Shown piece by piece: positions 11,601 to 25,433 of a stretch of DNA of 64,000 bases. The translations under genes were made by a program, and so were the position numbers. The stretch comes from Zopfochytrium polystomum (lineage: Eukaryota > Chytridiomycota > Chytridiomycetes > Chytridiales > Chytridiaceae). The stretch spans positions 248,001 through 312,000 of the forward strand of contig JAIVFJ010000030.1 of assembly GCA_025765615.1 (NCBI GenBank). The letters are read 5' to 3'. The notes under the pieces are model-generated. The model had not been told where the DNA came from. It saw nothing but the letters and a program-made list of their open reading frames with translations, and searched no databases. Numbering within the stretch: the first letter of the stretch is position 1; the number at the start of each line of letters is the position of its first letter.

Positions 11601-12950
11601 TCGCCGGCTTTCAAAAGCGCTGGTAACTGCGACAAGCACATTTCTGCTGCCAAATCCCAGGAGGACCACATGGGGTGCTGGTGGGTTGGCGGAAGTGCTG
11701 GAGTCGACATAGGCGTGCAACTATGATGCCTCATTATACGAACAGCCAAAAGATAGTTTCGAAAAAGAGCAGCGACCATGAGATCCTGTCGGAAAAGACG
11801 TTTGAATAGATCGTGCGGGAAAACGTTCCACGCAATAGTGTCAGTGATGGCAGTGAAAATCCAGTTTAGTTCGCCCAATGGTGTCCGCCTATCGTTAAGA
11901 CGACCTGGGATTTTCATGATAATATCTGGAGTGATGTTGGTGATAAGAGGATTCTGGGACACAAACCACCGTAGCGCAATTTCGATCGGCGTTGTAAGGC
12001 AGCACGTAAATAAGTCGGAAGGTAGGTCTGGGTTCATGGGAAGAACTTCGTTTGGCCCACACGCCGCAAATAGAATACAGTCCTTCATCGGGGTGTACGT
12101 CCCATTTTCATCTACCGGCTCAGCCTGGCGACTTTGGTCTCGTTGCTCTGCAAATCTGGCAAACTCTCGAATTATATGCCCCGCATTTGAGCTGCAGTGT
12201 AAGGAAAACTCAGCCTTTAATCATGACCACGCTCCAGCTCAAAACGTGAGCTCACCAGTCAAAAACGCAAATACTGGGCGATCCAAGCCAGGACTGCAGA
12301 TCGAAGAGCGAAACAGGAATATACTGTGTATAGTCCTTGTTGAATACCCAGATCTCCCCTCCCGGTGTAGGCTTGGGAACGCCGTGCCCATTATAGTGGA
12401 ACAGCACTCGATCCTCTCTGGCAAACTTGCGAAGCGAGCAGCACAGCTTCTTGGTCTCTTCCACTGATGGGTCCAAGGAAAGTTTGTACCTAGCACGAGG
12501 CTGCCAAACTTCGTACTGCTGCTGAAGATTTCTACCAATCGTCTCAAGGGCTTTTTGTGGAGGAAGGGAAAGAGGGTCGACCCAGCATTCAAGCTTGGCA
12601 CACGGATTGGTCTTCACAACGTCCGGTGGATCGATACCGATGTTCAAGCAAAGGACGATCGCAACTGTAACAGTTTTCAGTCTCTCCCGCATTCGCCAGT
12701 CCTGCGAGTCTGGTGCTGAAATTGTGGAGGCCAGTGACGACGCAGCCAGGCTGCTCAGTCCATTCGAGATGTTCAGCCCCGGGTTCCCATGGACGGCAAC
12801 GCTGTGTGTGGATACACTGCCGCTGCTGCTGCTGCTACTACTCGACACAGTGCTCGTAGATGCGATATTGTCGGCGCCCCACGCCGACGGCTTCTCCTTC
12901 AACGGCACGGCAGCCGTCTCGTGCCGTCGGTCGGAGAGGAAAACGTCCAT
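8616..12950 (-). CDS. KOG1: Raptor/Kog1, TORC1 scaffold subunit
   Basis: Substrate-presenting scaffold of TOR complex 1. The N-terminal caspase-like RNC domain is clear: [39 protein letters not shown]. Exon 1 is 12950-12256; a 64-nt intron follows, and exon 2 starts at 12191 with [17 protein letters not shown]. Exon 2 continues through PADLF-type and [20 protein letters not shown] blocks, then HEAT-like helices ([31 protein letters not shown]). After [18 protein letters not shown] a C-terminal WD40 propeller is spread over several short exons: [45 protein letters not shown], and [17 protein letters not shown] near the end. About 1,350 residues, in line with the family. All three regions are intact with no frame breaks seen. 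The ATG at 12950 is the first in frame. Confidence 0.95.
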
Positions 12951-13080
12951 GCCAGATCTGGTTTATTCACTTGTCAAGTCAATGTGTTTTCCTTTTTTTA
13001 TCGCATTTTGAGAAAAAGGAAGGGGACCCGCGAACCGCAAAATGATAACGAGGGACAGGGACACAGAAGAGCAATAGCTA

Positions 13081-16000
13081 CTACTGCGAAGGAAGCTTAC
13101 GGTAACGATGGAAAAAGGTCTGCCAATACGGAAGAAAACCGCCCGGTGCTTCGCGAGATGAGGAGCCTGCATCCAAAAGGCTCTCTTCATCGTTGTGGAA
13201 AGTGGAAAGAGGGATGCCCTCCTCGGATGCAGAGAGAAGAGGCTTTTCATGGGTTATAGGAGGCCGGTAAGTCCGAAGGAGTAGAGAGGATACAACGACG
13301 CTAACGGAGGACAAGGACATTGCCATTCCCGCAAGCATCGGCGGGAGGTATATCCCGAAAGGAAGACCCATCCCCATAGCAAGAGGTATCATCATAACAT
13401 TGCTAGGAAAGAGAGACCAGTCAGAGAAGCAAGATTGTTTGAAGGAACTTACTAAATTGTGGCCCAAAGGAAATTCATCTTAATCCTGGAGTAGATTCTT
13501 CTGCAAAGGTCGATTGCCGTGACAACTTGTCGTATGTCATCCCGCATCAAAACAACACTGGCGGCTCCAATTGCAATGTCCGTGCCTCCGAACACAGCAA
13601 CGCCCATGTCGCTCTGCGCAAGGGAAGCAGAGTCGTTCACACCGTCGCCGACCATGAGAATCACCTGACCCGCTTTCTGCATTTGTTCGACCAATATTCT
13701 CTTGCCATTTGGCGAAACCTCGGCATGAACTTCCGAAATATTACATGCACGCGCGATCGCCTTTGCGGTCCGACTTTGGTCTCCCGTGATCATGCAAACA
13801 TCCAAGCCCAGTTTGCGAATAGCGTCAACGGTGGACGCGGCATTCGGTTTGACAGCATCGGAAAGAGCGAACGAACCAGCAAAGACATTGTTGACTGCGG
13901 CGAGAACAACTGTCAACCCATTTTCTTCTTCCGAACGAATTGCTTCAAGTTGACTCGCGCTGACGTGGCATTTCGCTTCTTTCAACAGAGAATGGTTTCC
14001 AACGAGCACTTGAGCAAAAGAACCGTCTGATCGTTTTACAACTGCTCGAATACCGCGACCAGCGATCAGATCGAACGAATCCAAGGTAAATTTAAAAGCG
14101 TCCGTGTTCAACATTTTTTTGCAGAAATCGCTGATGGCGCGGCCGATAGGATGCTCCGAACCCCCTTCAGCGCATCCAACGAGTTCAATGAAGTCAAATT
14201 TGGCGAGAAGATTGTCGGGAATAGACTTCACGTAGCTGCTAACACCCATCTTTCCCAGGGTCAACGTGCCAGTTTTGTCAAACGCCACTTTTGTCAGGGT
14301 TCCTGCCACACTCAGAGGTCCACTTCCTTTGATAAGAATACCAAGCTGCGCACCAACACCAGTCCCCACCATGACAGCCGTCGGGGTAGCTAAGCCAAGC
14401 GCACATGGGCATGCCACCACGACAACTGATATGGCAAGCTGCACCGCGAGGAAGAATTTGCTGAGAGATGGGTCGAAATGCGGTGGTAGCCAGGAGGTGA
14501 ATGCGAAGACCGACCACCAGAACAAGAAAGTAAGTCCGCCCAAAATTATTACACCGGGCACGAAAATTGAGGCGACTTTGTCCGCGAGGTCTTGGACGGG
14601 TGCTTTGGACGTTTGGGCGTCGGACACGAGCTTCAAAATTTGCGAGATCGTTGTGTCCGAACCAACCCGAGAGGCCTTGAAGTGTATCATTCCAGCGCCG
14701 TTGATTGAACCAGCAATGACATTATCCCCAACACTCTTTGAAATAGGCAAAGACTCTCCAGTTACAAGAGACTCGTCAATACTGCTATTGCCAAAGACGA
14801 TGATGCCGTCGGCGGCAATTCGTTCACCAGGAACTGCCTTGATGACATCACCAGGCTGAATGAGCTCCGAGGGGATCTTTTTCTCGGTGACCTTTTCCGT
14901 CGACTTATCGACTTGCAATAGGATAGCGTATGATGGCGTGAGAGATATCAATGTTGAAAGTGCGCTGGAAGTCTTCGCCTTCGCAAGGTTCTCCAAGTAC
15001 CGACCAAGCGCAACAAAAGTTATCAAGGAGGCACTGGTTTCGAAAAAGATTTCTGGGGGCTCGGGAGAACCAGAAAAGAAAGAGTATAGAATGGAGCAGA
15101 CCGAAAACGCATACGCTATCGTCGTACCAAGAACAATGAGAACATCCATGGTGTAGCTATTATGCTTCAATGCCTTAAACGCTGAGTAGTAGAATCTGGA
15201 GGCAACGCCGAACTGGACCGGTGCCGAGAGGGCCAGCATCAAGGCCCCACCGAGGGTAACTCCGGGACAGATCATGTGATTGACAAAACTCTTCGGTAGA
15301 AGCATTGATATTATCATAATCGGCGCAGAGAACATAAGGCTCGTCCAAAATGCAGTTCTCCAGCTCTGTATTTCCCGAGTGCGGTGTAGTGATTCTATTT
15401 GCGAATTCGATCCGGTTTCGCACAGGAGCGCATCAAAACCAAGCGATTCAATTTTTTCAACGATGTCGCGGACGCCAACAGTTGTTTTGTCATACACGAC
15501 GTGGCCAGTCTCACCTAGTAAATTGACTGAGATGGAGGTGATACCATTCATCTTCCGAACTTCTCGTTCGATAGTGCCCGAACAACTGGAACATGTCATT
15601 CCGAAAATTTTGAAATCCGCAACGCCATCAACTTTCGGCGGCGCTAGCTCGGCCTCGAAACCGAGGTCATCAATCATTTCCACGATCTTCGCTGGTGAAA
15701 GTTCGGACGCCACGTACTGAACCTGGGCAGTCTCGGCAAGTAGAGCCACTGTGCACGAAATAACTCCGTGGGCTTTGCCTAAATTCGATTCGATAGTTGC
15801 AACACAACTTGCGCAAGTCATTCCCCGTACGTTTATCATGACGGTCTGACGTTCAGTGTCGACAGGTTGGGGGGTAGGGGTTGCTCTGCCAGAGGATGGG
15901 CCAGCAGGCGTTTGGGGCCTTGAGGGCGGTAGAAGGCTCGATCGATGGAGGCTAGCCTTGATGATTGACTCGCTGCAAAGGTTAGGGTCGTACGTGACAG

Positions 16001-16445
16001 TAAGTGTTGAGGATTGACTGTCGTAATCAACGTCGTCAATTCCGTCCATTGCCAACAAATGAATCTTGGCGTCATCACTATTCCGCTGAAGTGGCGAATC
16101 AGTCTTCCGTTAAAAACGGACTCACTCACACACCTTTTCCAGCCGAACGATGTATTGACGGTTGCCCTGGTCGTGCATAGCGACATCGTTGCTTTGTGAT
16201 AAATGTTCCCCAGATCCAGATCCAGAGGACGGAACGTCGAACCCGCACTCTTCAATAAACAGAGCGAGCTGCCAAGGAGCAACCAATGACGGATCAAATA
16301 CAATGGTCGCTTTGTCATTTGGTAGGTCCACGTCTACCGACTGCACTCCCGGCTCCGGACCCAAGCGAGTCTTGATGGACTTGACACACGACTGGCAAGT
16401 CATACCAATCACCGGAAGTGTAACGCTCTCGAATTGGCCCGCCAT
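13081..16445 (-). CDS. CCC2: Copper-transporting P1B-type ATPase (Ccc2/ATP7 class)
   Basis: Cu(+) pump of the late secretory pathway, loading copper into cuproenzymes. Three metal-binding HMA domains carry GMTCxxC: GMTCQSC (residues 14-20), GMTCASC and GMTCSSC. A fourth HMA-like segment between the first and second (IHLLAMDGIDDVDYD...) lacks the CxxC pair. The ATPase core has TGESLP, the ion-binding CPC (VACPCALGLATPT), the phosphorylation site DKTGTLT, SEHPIG, ITGDQS and GDGVNDSASLAQSD. Removing the intron near 13406-13453 (GTAAGT...TAG) restores the conserved YN of the penultimate membrane helix, followed by MAMSLSSVS in the last. A first intron lies near 16084-16130. About 1,090 residues. 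All catalytic and copper-coordinating motifs are present. It is divergent from RUB1. Confidence 0.95.
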
Positions 16446-16746
16446 TGCTGCTAGTTGGTGCCAAATTCCGGAGTGGGAGGGTGTGTGGGAAGTAGGGCTT
16501 CTCCTGATCAGAAAATAAGCAAAAGTCGAGTACGCCGGTAGTAGACAGTCGCGTCTGGGTCGGTCGGGTTAGAGTAGGTGGCTTTCGGAGGAGGAGGGAG
16601 GGGTGGGATGGGTTGCGGCCAGGAGCGAGCTCGCTGCGCTGCGGAGGCACGATTTTTTTTTTGTGCCTTCGTTTCGTTCCGAAAAAACCACTTGATTTCA
16701 AACCAACCTTGGTTTTCGAACTTCTGCAGAAGAAGGAACCAGGAAG
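16446..16746. promoter_or_regulatory. Divergent promoter region CCC2/RUB1
   Basis: 301 bp lie between two start codons pointing away from each other. It contains a T-run (about 16652-16660) and G/A-rich blocks near 16580-16620. No copper-responsive or TATA element was identified with confidence. Confidence 0.45.
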
Positions 16747-17473
16747 ATGCTCATCAAAGTCAAGGTGGGTTGCAAAGAGAGACAGAGACAGAGCCTCTGG
16801 GCAGCCAGAGCAGCGAACCCTTCGTGTTAGGAGTGAGAGAACGAACGGTTCCAACCTTCCTCCCATCCCATGTTTCCCTGGAGACATATCGTCGTTAACT
16901 TTGCATGAGCTAATGTGTGGTACTGGCGCCGTCGCTATACGATCGCTAACTTGAACTCATTTTACTCTCCCCCCTCCCTTTCCCAACAACACTGTACATT
17001 CAACATCGGAAGACTCTTACTGGGAAGGAGGTGCCTATCCTGCGCTTTGCTACCATTATGAGCTGACTTTCATTCTGTGTTAGATCGAAATCGACATCGA
17101 GCCTAATGACAAGGTGACTTGACCACCCCTCCATCATTAAGGCCGTCGAGCTAATTCCGTTACATCCAGATATCCCGCATCAAGGAACGCGTTGAAGAGA
17201 AAGAGGGTATTCACCCGGAACAGCAACGGTAATCGTTTGCGTTTGTTGTAATCGAGTGGCACCAGCTGATCACTATCCGAATTTCAGGCTGATCTTTGGA
17301 GGAAAGCAGATGTAAGTCCGCCTCATTGGTAGTTGTGTGCGAGCGAAGAGCTTAAGAGCCCTCGGTCTGTAACAATTGCTTCCACCAGGAACGACACAAA
17401 GACGGTGGCCGAGTATAACATCGAAGGGGGTTCCGTTCTTCACTTGGTGCTGGCCCTCCGTGGTGGCCAATGA
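16747..17473 (+). CDS. RUB1: NEDD8/Rub1 ubiquitin-like modifier
   Basis: Ubiquitin-like protein that is conjugated to cullins. Six exons: 16747-16764, 17013-17030, 17084-17113, 17170-17228, 17288-17311 and 17389-17473, all with GT...AG borders. The spliced product is 77 residues. It begins MLIKVK and contains [16 protein letters not shown], an [17 protein letters not shown] helix, LIFGGKQM and the C-terminal [11 protein letters not shown] followed by one extra Gln, so the precursor needs trimming to expose the reactive Gly-Gly. NEDD8-type residues (KVKTLTGKEIEIDIEP, ALRGG) favour Rub1 over ubiquitin. The first two exons are only 18 nt each. RTF1 begins 46 bp after the stop on the same strand. 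Confidence 0.93.
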
Positions 17474-17519
17474 TTCTATACTTTTTATGTTGTTTTCCGA
17501 ATGAGAAAAAAGTGAAAAG

Positions 17520-19568
17520 ATGGCTGATTTTGATGATGACGAGATCCTCGCCTTGGCGGGCGCAGACTCCACTCAGAAGTCGACCAAGAGAAAACGAAGC
17601 CAGAGGTGCACGCCAGCCCTTTTTCATTCGGCACCTTGCTGATCGTATTGTCGTCGCAGGCGCGAGCCATCAGAGGAACCTGAAGAGGGCGAAGCTTTCG
17701 ACGATGATATCGACGAAGACGATGAGGATGACGGCGGTGCAGAGAATGAAGAAGAGCTGCGAGAGATAGAACGATGGGGCGACGATCTGATGGGGGATGA
17801 CGAAGATCGAAGAAGGCAGGAGCAAGGATCGCCTTCGGTCCTGGACGAGCTAACCGAGCTAGCCAAACAGGCTGATGGCGATGACAGACTTGGAGCGTGA
17901 AGGCGTGATAGCAGAGCGCGCTGAGAAGGTTCAACCGCCATCAGCATGGAGTCATAATACTTACGCGTTTGCACCAGCGGCAAGAAGTTCTCGACAGACT
18001 CGAACTTCGCAAGAAGGTGTTTAGAGAACGTCAACACAAGCAAGACAGTAAAGAGAAAGACCGACGTAAGCTGAACGCGTCCTATCTTCTTTGTGCTGAT
18101 GTTCAATACAGGTGTTTCTTCCCGTAAATTTTCCGAACGAAGCAAACTGTCCAAGTACTTCTCAGACCTCCGCCGGCAGCGTGATGAAAAGACGTCGAAG
18201 AGGTCTATGGTGGGTTTTTGCGAATTTTTAATCGTGTGATAACAATTCGGTTTAGCGAGGGTCAGAGGCAAAGAGAAGCGATGCAATGCAGTATAGCGAC
18301 AACGAAGATGAAGCAGATGATAGGAGTCCACCCCCAGAGGATTACTCAAGAGTGAGTGAGTGAAAGAAGTATGTGTCTGTTGACATTTTATTCAAGGCGG
18401 AGGAGGTCGAAGAGGCGAAGGTGACTATGGAGCAAATTGGGACGATCACATTGACACGGAAAGAGCTGGAGGGCTGGGCGTTCACGTCATTCTTTGCAGA
18501 GACTGTTATTGGTACGAGCGTTCATAATTGGCGCTTTGAACGAACTTTTCTTCTCGTTAGGATGCTTTGTTCGGATTGGTTTGGGATACGATTCAGAAAA
18601 ACGTGCTCAGTATCGGCTCGCACAAATTTCCGGTTGGTTCGTGATTGCGTTAACCCAACGGCGAAGTTAGCCTAACGCCTCTGGTGAAGATGTGGTTGAC
18701 TACCACAAGCCTTACTACGTGGAAACGGTGTTAACGAAGAAGGCGCTTCAGTGCTCGCATGGTCGAGCGAAGAAGGTTTTCACCATGGATGTTGTCTCAA
18801 ACCAAGCAGTAACTGAAGTAAGGACAGCACCTTGAAAGAAGTATCCGTTCAATTTGCTCCAGCAAGAATTTTGGCGATATGTCAAGACGATGGAGGTCGA
18901 ACGCGAGCAAATGGTATCACCGTCGATGGTCGCTGCTAAACTAGAAGACCTGACTCGCGCGCGAAACCACATTCTTACGAGCGTTCGTTTTCCGAACTTT
19001 TCTGATTGTCCGCTGAATGCCTTTGGTTCAGGAAGAGCTCGAGGGTATTGTGGCTGCGAAGCAAGCATTGCAAAAAACTCCCCACAACATTGCGTCTGAG
19101 AAGATTATGCTGAAGAGGAAACTTGACGAAGCCATAGAACAGGATGACACGGAGCAAGTGGAACTCTTGCAAGCGGAGCTCCAAAAGTTGGACGAAGCAA
19201 CGGAAAAGAGGAGGGGAGGCGCTGCGAAGGCTGAAGTCAAGGTGTCTGAGAAACCCGCACCAACCCTGGAAACCCCAGAAAAGCGAAAGCCTCTGTCAAG
19301 TAAGGTCATAACCAATGTGCTATTCGCGTAGTACTCACCGTTGTCAAACATTAGGGATCACGAGCTTTGCTACAATGTCAGTGAACCTATTGTATTATTT
19401 GTGGGCGCTGATCGGTAGTAATCTTGCCCTCACAGACCCGAAGCTCCACTCGCAACTAAACCGGTCGTCAAGCCCAGACGGCACAAAGCTGGCTCCTCAC
19501 TTAACTACATGAGGATTGAGGAGCAAGTCTTTGCAAATGACCCGTTTTTAGATTCTGTTGTAATATGA
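17520..19568 (+). CDS. RTF1: Paf1-complex subunit Rtf1 (Plus3 domain)
   Basis: Subunit of the Paf1 transcription elongation complex that supports histone H2B ubiquitylation. The start MADFDDDEILALAG is followed by very acidic sequence (DDDIDEDDEDDGG), then LMGDDEDRRR, MTDLEREGVIAERAEK and RQEVLDRLELRKK, which match the conserved Rtf1 pre-domain. The Plus3 domain follows: VTMEQIGTITLTRKELEGW, GCFVRIGLGYDSEKRAQYRL, DVVDYHKPYYVETVLTKKAL, then SNQAVTE. A helical region (EFWRYVKTMEVEREQM; KRKLDEAIEQDDTEQVELL) comes next, and the protein ends SLNYMRIEEQVFANDPFLDS. About ten exons with short introns. The ATG at 17520 opens the acidic N-terminus typical of the family. No broken motif was seen. Confidence 0.9.
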
Positions 19569-19745
19569 GCGAAGAGTGAGACTGCGCAATAGTCTCGGTA
19601 ATGAAAGTCGGCAACCAAAAAGACTGCCTTTCCGTCAAAGTAGCCTTTCTTGGGCCTGCTGTTTTTGTTTTTGTTTTTTTTTTTTCATCACGATTTTGTG
19701 TGCGCCAGGAAAGTGCGTGAGATATCAGAGATCAAATTGTCTACT

Positions 19746-22700
19746 ATGCGCTCTCGTGTCTTCGTCTCCTTGGACGGGGAACCAACTGATGACAGAGTCA
19801 AATTGGACGTCGCGAAGCGAACAGTAACAACAACGGGGTCAGCTCGGCATTCACCATAAGCGCCCCGACCACAAGCTGATGTTCATTCCTCCAAACGCTC
19901 TAGTGACGGCAGCGTGTTTCAATTTGATGGACTGTTCACTAGGTCAGACAACGCAGCAGATGTTGCAACGGCCTGCTTCGCACCGCTATTGGAGGGCTTT
20001 CGACAGACGTACAACTGCAGTTTGCTTATTTTCGGACCTTCGGCATCCATTAAGATTCCTCGTCAGGAATCGAACTCACAAAACGGTACGACGTCGCTCT
20101 CTGAGTTTGCAAACCCACTAAAAGTTTGCGGCCGTCTAGATCCTGTGCACGCACAACTGTACAATCAGCTTGTAGAGGCAGTTTTTCGCTTCGTAGATGA
20201 GCAAAGGCAGCAAACTGGTCGACGCCGAAGAGTTTACATAAGATACTATTTTGTCCGTCCAACTGCTCGATTTTCCCCTTTTCGATTGACGTGACTGCAA
20301 TTTACAATGTTTCAAGTGTTTGGAGACCTCGTTCGCGACCTTGCCGATGCGTCAAGACCTGCATTTGTACCCAAGACTGCCCAGTATCCTGACGTCTCGC
20401 GAAAGCATGTGAAAACAGTCGGCGATGCGTACGGTCTTACGGCTCAGGTGCCCTTCACCTCAACGGTCGCTTTCCTGCCCCTAACGAATCTTGCGTTAAT
20501 TCCTTTTGCAAGTATCGTCAAGCGTGCCACTCGTCTTCACACACCACCACGGACGTTTTTATTGTCGAGCTCGAATGCCCACCCGAAGAGGTACGAGCTT
20601 GGAGAAAGAAGTGATTGAAACTGATCAGCGTCAGTCCCAACTTAGTTTAATTGAAGACGAGGACTTCGAGCCTTCCGTTACTCGTTTCACCATCGTGAAA
20701 CTCTTTGCCGCCGAGCTGTTCCTGGAAGATTCCAATCGATTGATAATGAGAGAAGGTTCACATTGCAGAATATTTTCTCATTCGTGCTAAAGTTCCGCCC
20801 TCCTGAACAAACGAAGGTCCCATTTGCTCAAAGTCTGTTTTTGCTTTCTCAGAAACGGTCGACATTCTCAGCAGTCCAAGGGTGAGTAGGGCATTTCCCG
20901 ATATGCCTTTCGCGAGCCTGTCATCAATGATTTCGTTTTTGAGACTACTCAAGCCGCGACCGAGCCCACAACCCTCACAACCGTCCTTTCGGATGAGCTT
21001 GGTGGGAACGCGCTGTGTGCTTACATCGTTTTTGCCGAGCTCGCGATGCAATGGGAGCTTCTATCAGGAATTATGAACATGGGCCAAAAATTTCGGCGGA
21101 TAGAAAACGTCCCGGTAAAGTCAAGTTCGAATCTGCAGAGACTATTGGAGCGTACCCTTGTGAGTGTGTACTTTGTAGGGAGACGAGCGAAGGGAGGAAG
21201 TCTTATGCTATTTCCAGGTGCGTGGGCGGTCTATCCGCTCCCTCGAAGCAAAACCAGGAGACAAGAAAAGTACTCGCTCAAACATCTGGCCTTTGGGTCG
21301 CGCTGATTCCTCTTCCTTTATTGACAGCAACCTTGATTTTAAAAGAGAAGGAAAAGGAAAGCGAAGTGCTGCAGATGCGGCTTTTTGACCTCAGTCAGAG
21401 GTCCAAGGCTTGACCAAAAGCCAAACTTTTTGCTCACCAGCTTTATCTCAACAGATTGGCGTCTCTCGAGGAGAGCAATACAGCATTGGAGCGAGCAGCG
21501 GAGGGATCGGAGAGAGAGATGCTGACAATCAAGCAGCAATTGATTGATTCACGTCTCGAGTTCCATTCTTTACAAGAAGAATACGACCGTGTGACTCAAC
21601 AGGTGGGATCGAAAGCATGATGATTTTCTCGAGGGCGCACTAACTTTACTTGCCAGGCAAAGCTGTCGGCGGAAAACGATGGTGTAGCAAACTCGGCAAG
21701 GAAAGAAGAGCTGGCTGTTGCCAAAAAAGAGCTGGAAGTTCTCAAGGAGCAGTATGCTCAGGCGAGCCACGATAAAGACATTGTAAGTCTGTGCCCCAAG
21801 AAGTATCGGGTGTGGCTTTTAACGCAGCTGTAAATGAAGGGAGCGAAATCGATTCTGCAACTTCGTCAACAATTGTCGGAGAAAGAAAAGCAGTGTGCCG
21901 CACTGGAGAAGAAATGCTCAGAACTGTCTTTGGAGCTGGTCCAAATGATAAGCAACAAAGTGAGACCAGAGACAATATACATACGATGTCAACCGCTACG
22001 CTTAATCGCAGGGCGGTCCACTTAGGGACTATGAAGCCGTACGTCAGGAAATAGAGCGCCTCCGAAGGCAGTAAGGATTTCTATACTTCCACTTGTGGGA
22101 AACAAAATATGAATCACGTTCCTCAATAGCAATGAGTTTCTCAAGCGTCGCTTGGAGCAAACCCATCAGAATCACGTCGACATTGGCGACGAGATGAACC
22201 GTCAATTGACTGCCGAGGAGCAGAAACGGTGAACTGCGACGATGCTTCATTGTTTGACAGGACTTTCCCTCACAATTATTTCAAAATCCAGAAGGAGCTT
22301 TGCAGAGGCGAAAGCGGAGCTGGAGGCGGAAGTGAGAGCTCTTAAGGCAGCGAACCACGATTTGGAGATAAAAATGGTACAATTGATTTTCGAAGGCACT
22401 GACGAGCAGGACCTCACTCCCCTCCACACATAATTATCCCGATTGCAAGGAAAGCAGCGCGGAACAAATGAGATTATCAATGGAGCAACTTCAGGCCTCG
22501 TTAGGTGAAGAAAGCGATAGAAAAACGGACGAGATAGTCGCGTTGACGGAAGCAATCGACGCACTCAAACGTGATGCCGACATTCGCAAGGCTGAGATGG
22601 ACATACTGAAGCAACTCGTGAAGGACAAGGAGTCAGCAATCGTGAAGTTGACAGAAAAGATCGAGACGCTGCAAGAGGAGGTTGGAAGAGAAGCGCGAAT

Positions 22701-23454
22701 GCAAAAAGCTTGCTTCGTAACATTACGACTTTCCTTGCTGGCAGGCAATCCTCATCGTTGAGGAGTACCGATCGAAGCTCGAAAGAGGTATTTGCAGCTG
22801 TTCGATCTTCAGAGGCGCAGAGTTGATTTGTTGCTTCCAGTCAAACAAGACCTAACGCGGCTGGCGTCGGGAAGTAAAAAAGGTGAAGGAATCGTTTGAT
22901 CATGAAAAAATGAGTCTTTACATTGTGCGCAGAGGTAAAACAGGTTGTCAACCACGTAAATTCGGAGCTTCTGGCAACATACACAGCAAACGAGAAACGA
23001 TTGATGGAGCGAATCGAGACCGAGAGGCTCCTACGAAAAGTAAGCTACTCGACCCCCGTGCTCATCCCTAGCTTTGATCCCCATCTTCCTGTCATTTTCT
23101 GCTCCTGGGGTCATGAACGCAAAATTGCTTACCATCTGAAAAGGAAGGGGCGGTGGGTAGCGCAACAGACAAACCCGGCCCAGCTTCGAACATTGCGCTC
23201 CTGGAAAAACAGGTCCATTTGCAGCCTCGCATTGGTTTTAACATTTGATTTTGGTTTCGCGTCCTGCTGTTGCAATTCATTTACTGACGGCCGTTGGCTG
23301 TTGTCCGCCCTCCCTCCTGCAGATAAAGGAGTTCACGGCCACGGTGCAGTTCAAGCTGGAGTCGGAGAGGTCCAAGCTGATGACGCGGGCAACAGTCGCC
23401 GAGGAGCTGCTGCACAGCGAGCAGGGGAGACGGGGCTTTGGCCAGCTTTGGTGA
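19746..23454 (+). CDS. Kinesin-like pseudo-motor with coiled coils (CCDC78-like)
   Basis: The N-terminal third follows the order of a kinesin motor with degenerated motifs: VFQFDGLFTRSDNAADV, then YNCSLLIFGPSASIK where the P-loop belongs, FGDLVRDL, SSSHTTTDVFIVELE (switch I SSRSH-like), FTIVKLFAAELF (where LVDLAGSE is expected) and ELGGNALCAYIVFAEL. The P-loop keeps a Gly and the Lys but lacks the GxGK[S/T] pattern, so ATP turnover is unlikely. The rest is long heptad-rich coiled coil (for example KEELAVAKKELEVLKEQYAQ, LRQQLSEKEKQCAALEKKCS, EAVRQEIERLRRQ). Motor-like head plus such coils is the layout of CCDC78-type proteins, linked in animals to centriole formation; that assignment is tentative. 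It could instead be another divergent kinesin. About 15 exons; several borders, notably near 19840-19915 and 20220-20300, are uncertain. Confidence 0.6.
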
Positions 23455-23474
23455 TGAGAAAGGCGCCAAAGTTT

Positions 23475-23520
23475 TTTGTTTTTGTTTTTTTTTTTTTTTT
23501 TTTTTTTTCTTTTTTTTTTT
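23475..23520 (+). repeat. Long T-rich tract between genes
   Basis: An almost pure T tract of about 40 nt interrupted by single G or C residues. It fills the 91-bp gap between the stop of the CCDC78-like gene and the NKAP start codon. It could serve as a poly(dA:dT) promoter element for NKAP or as 3'-end signal of the upstream gene. Length is likely unstable in assemblies. Confidence 0.6.
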
Positions 23521-23545
23521 CGTTTCCAAAACATTCACACAAAAA

Positions 23546-25095
<1,550 letters not shown>

Positions 25096-25433
25096 TGACA
25101 GATGGGCAGAGGAAAATGGGGGAAGAAGAAAAAAAAAAGAAAAAGAAAAAAAAAAAAAAAATAGACGAAAATTTCCCAATTTGGGTTTCGACCAGACCCA
25201 GGCGCGCCTTGCCTCTTCATACCTCCAGCTTCCTTTCTCTATTCTGCATGGCCTCGTCGTCGTCACACTGTGGTTAAAGACTCTCGGCATCGTCTTCCCC
25301 ACCCCGCCTCACACCCTTCCCATCTCTTCGTTACTGGTACTCCTCATTGGCTGAGTACGCGTCCAGCGGCGGCCACCACCACCACCCTTGCCTTGATCTC
25401 TCTCCTTTCTCGCTGCCGCCTCCTTGGCCTCCC

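Noticed and set aside
16747..17473. Ubiquitin rather than NEDD8
   Set aside because: The MLIKVK start, [12 protein letters not shown] and ALRGG end are NEDD8/Rub1-type residues; ubiquitin would have MQIFVK and RLRGG.
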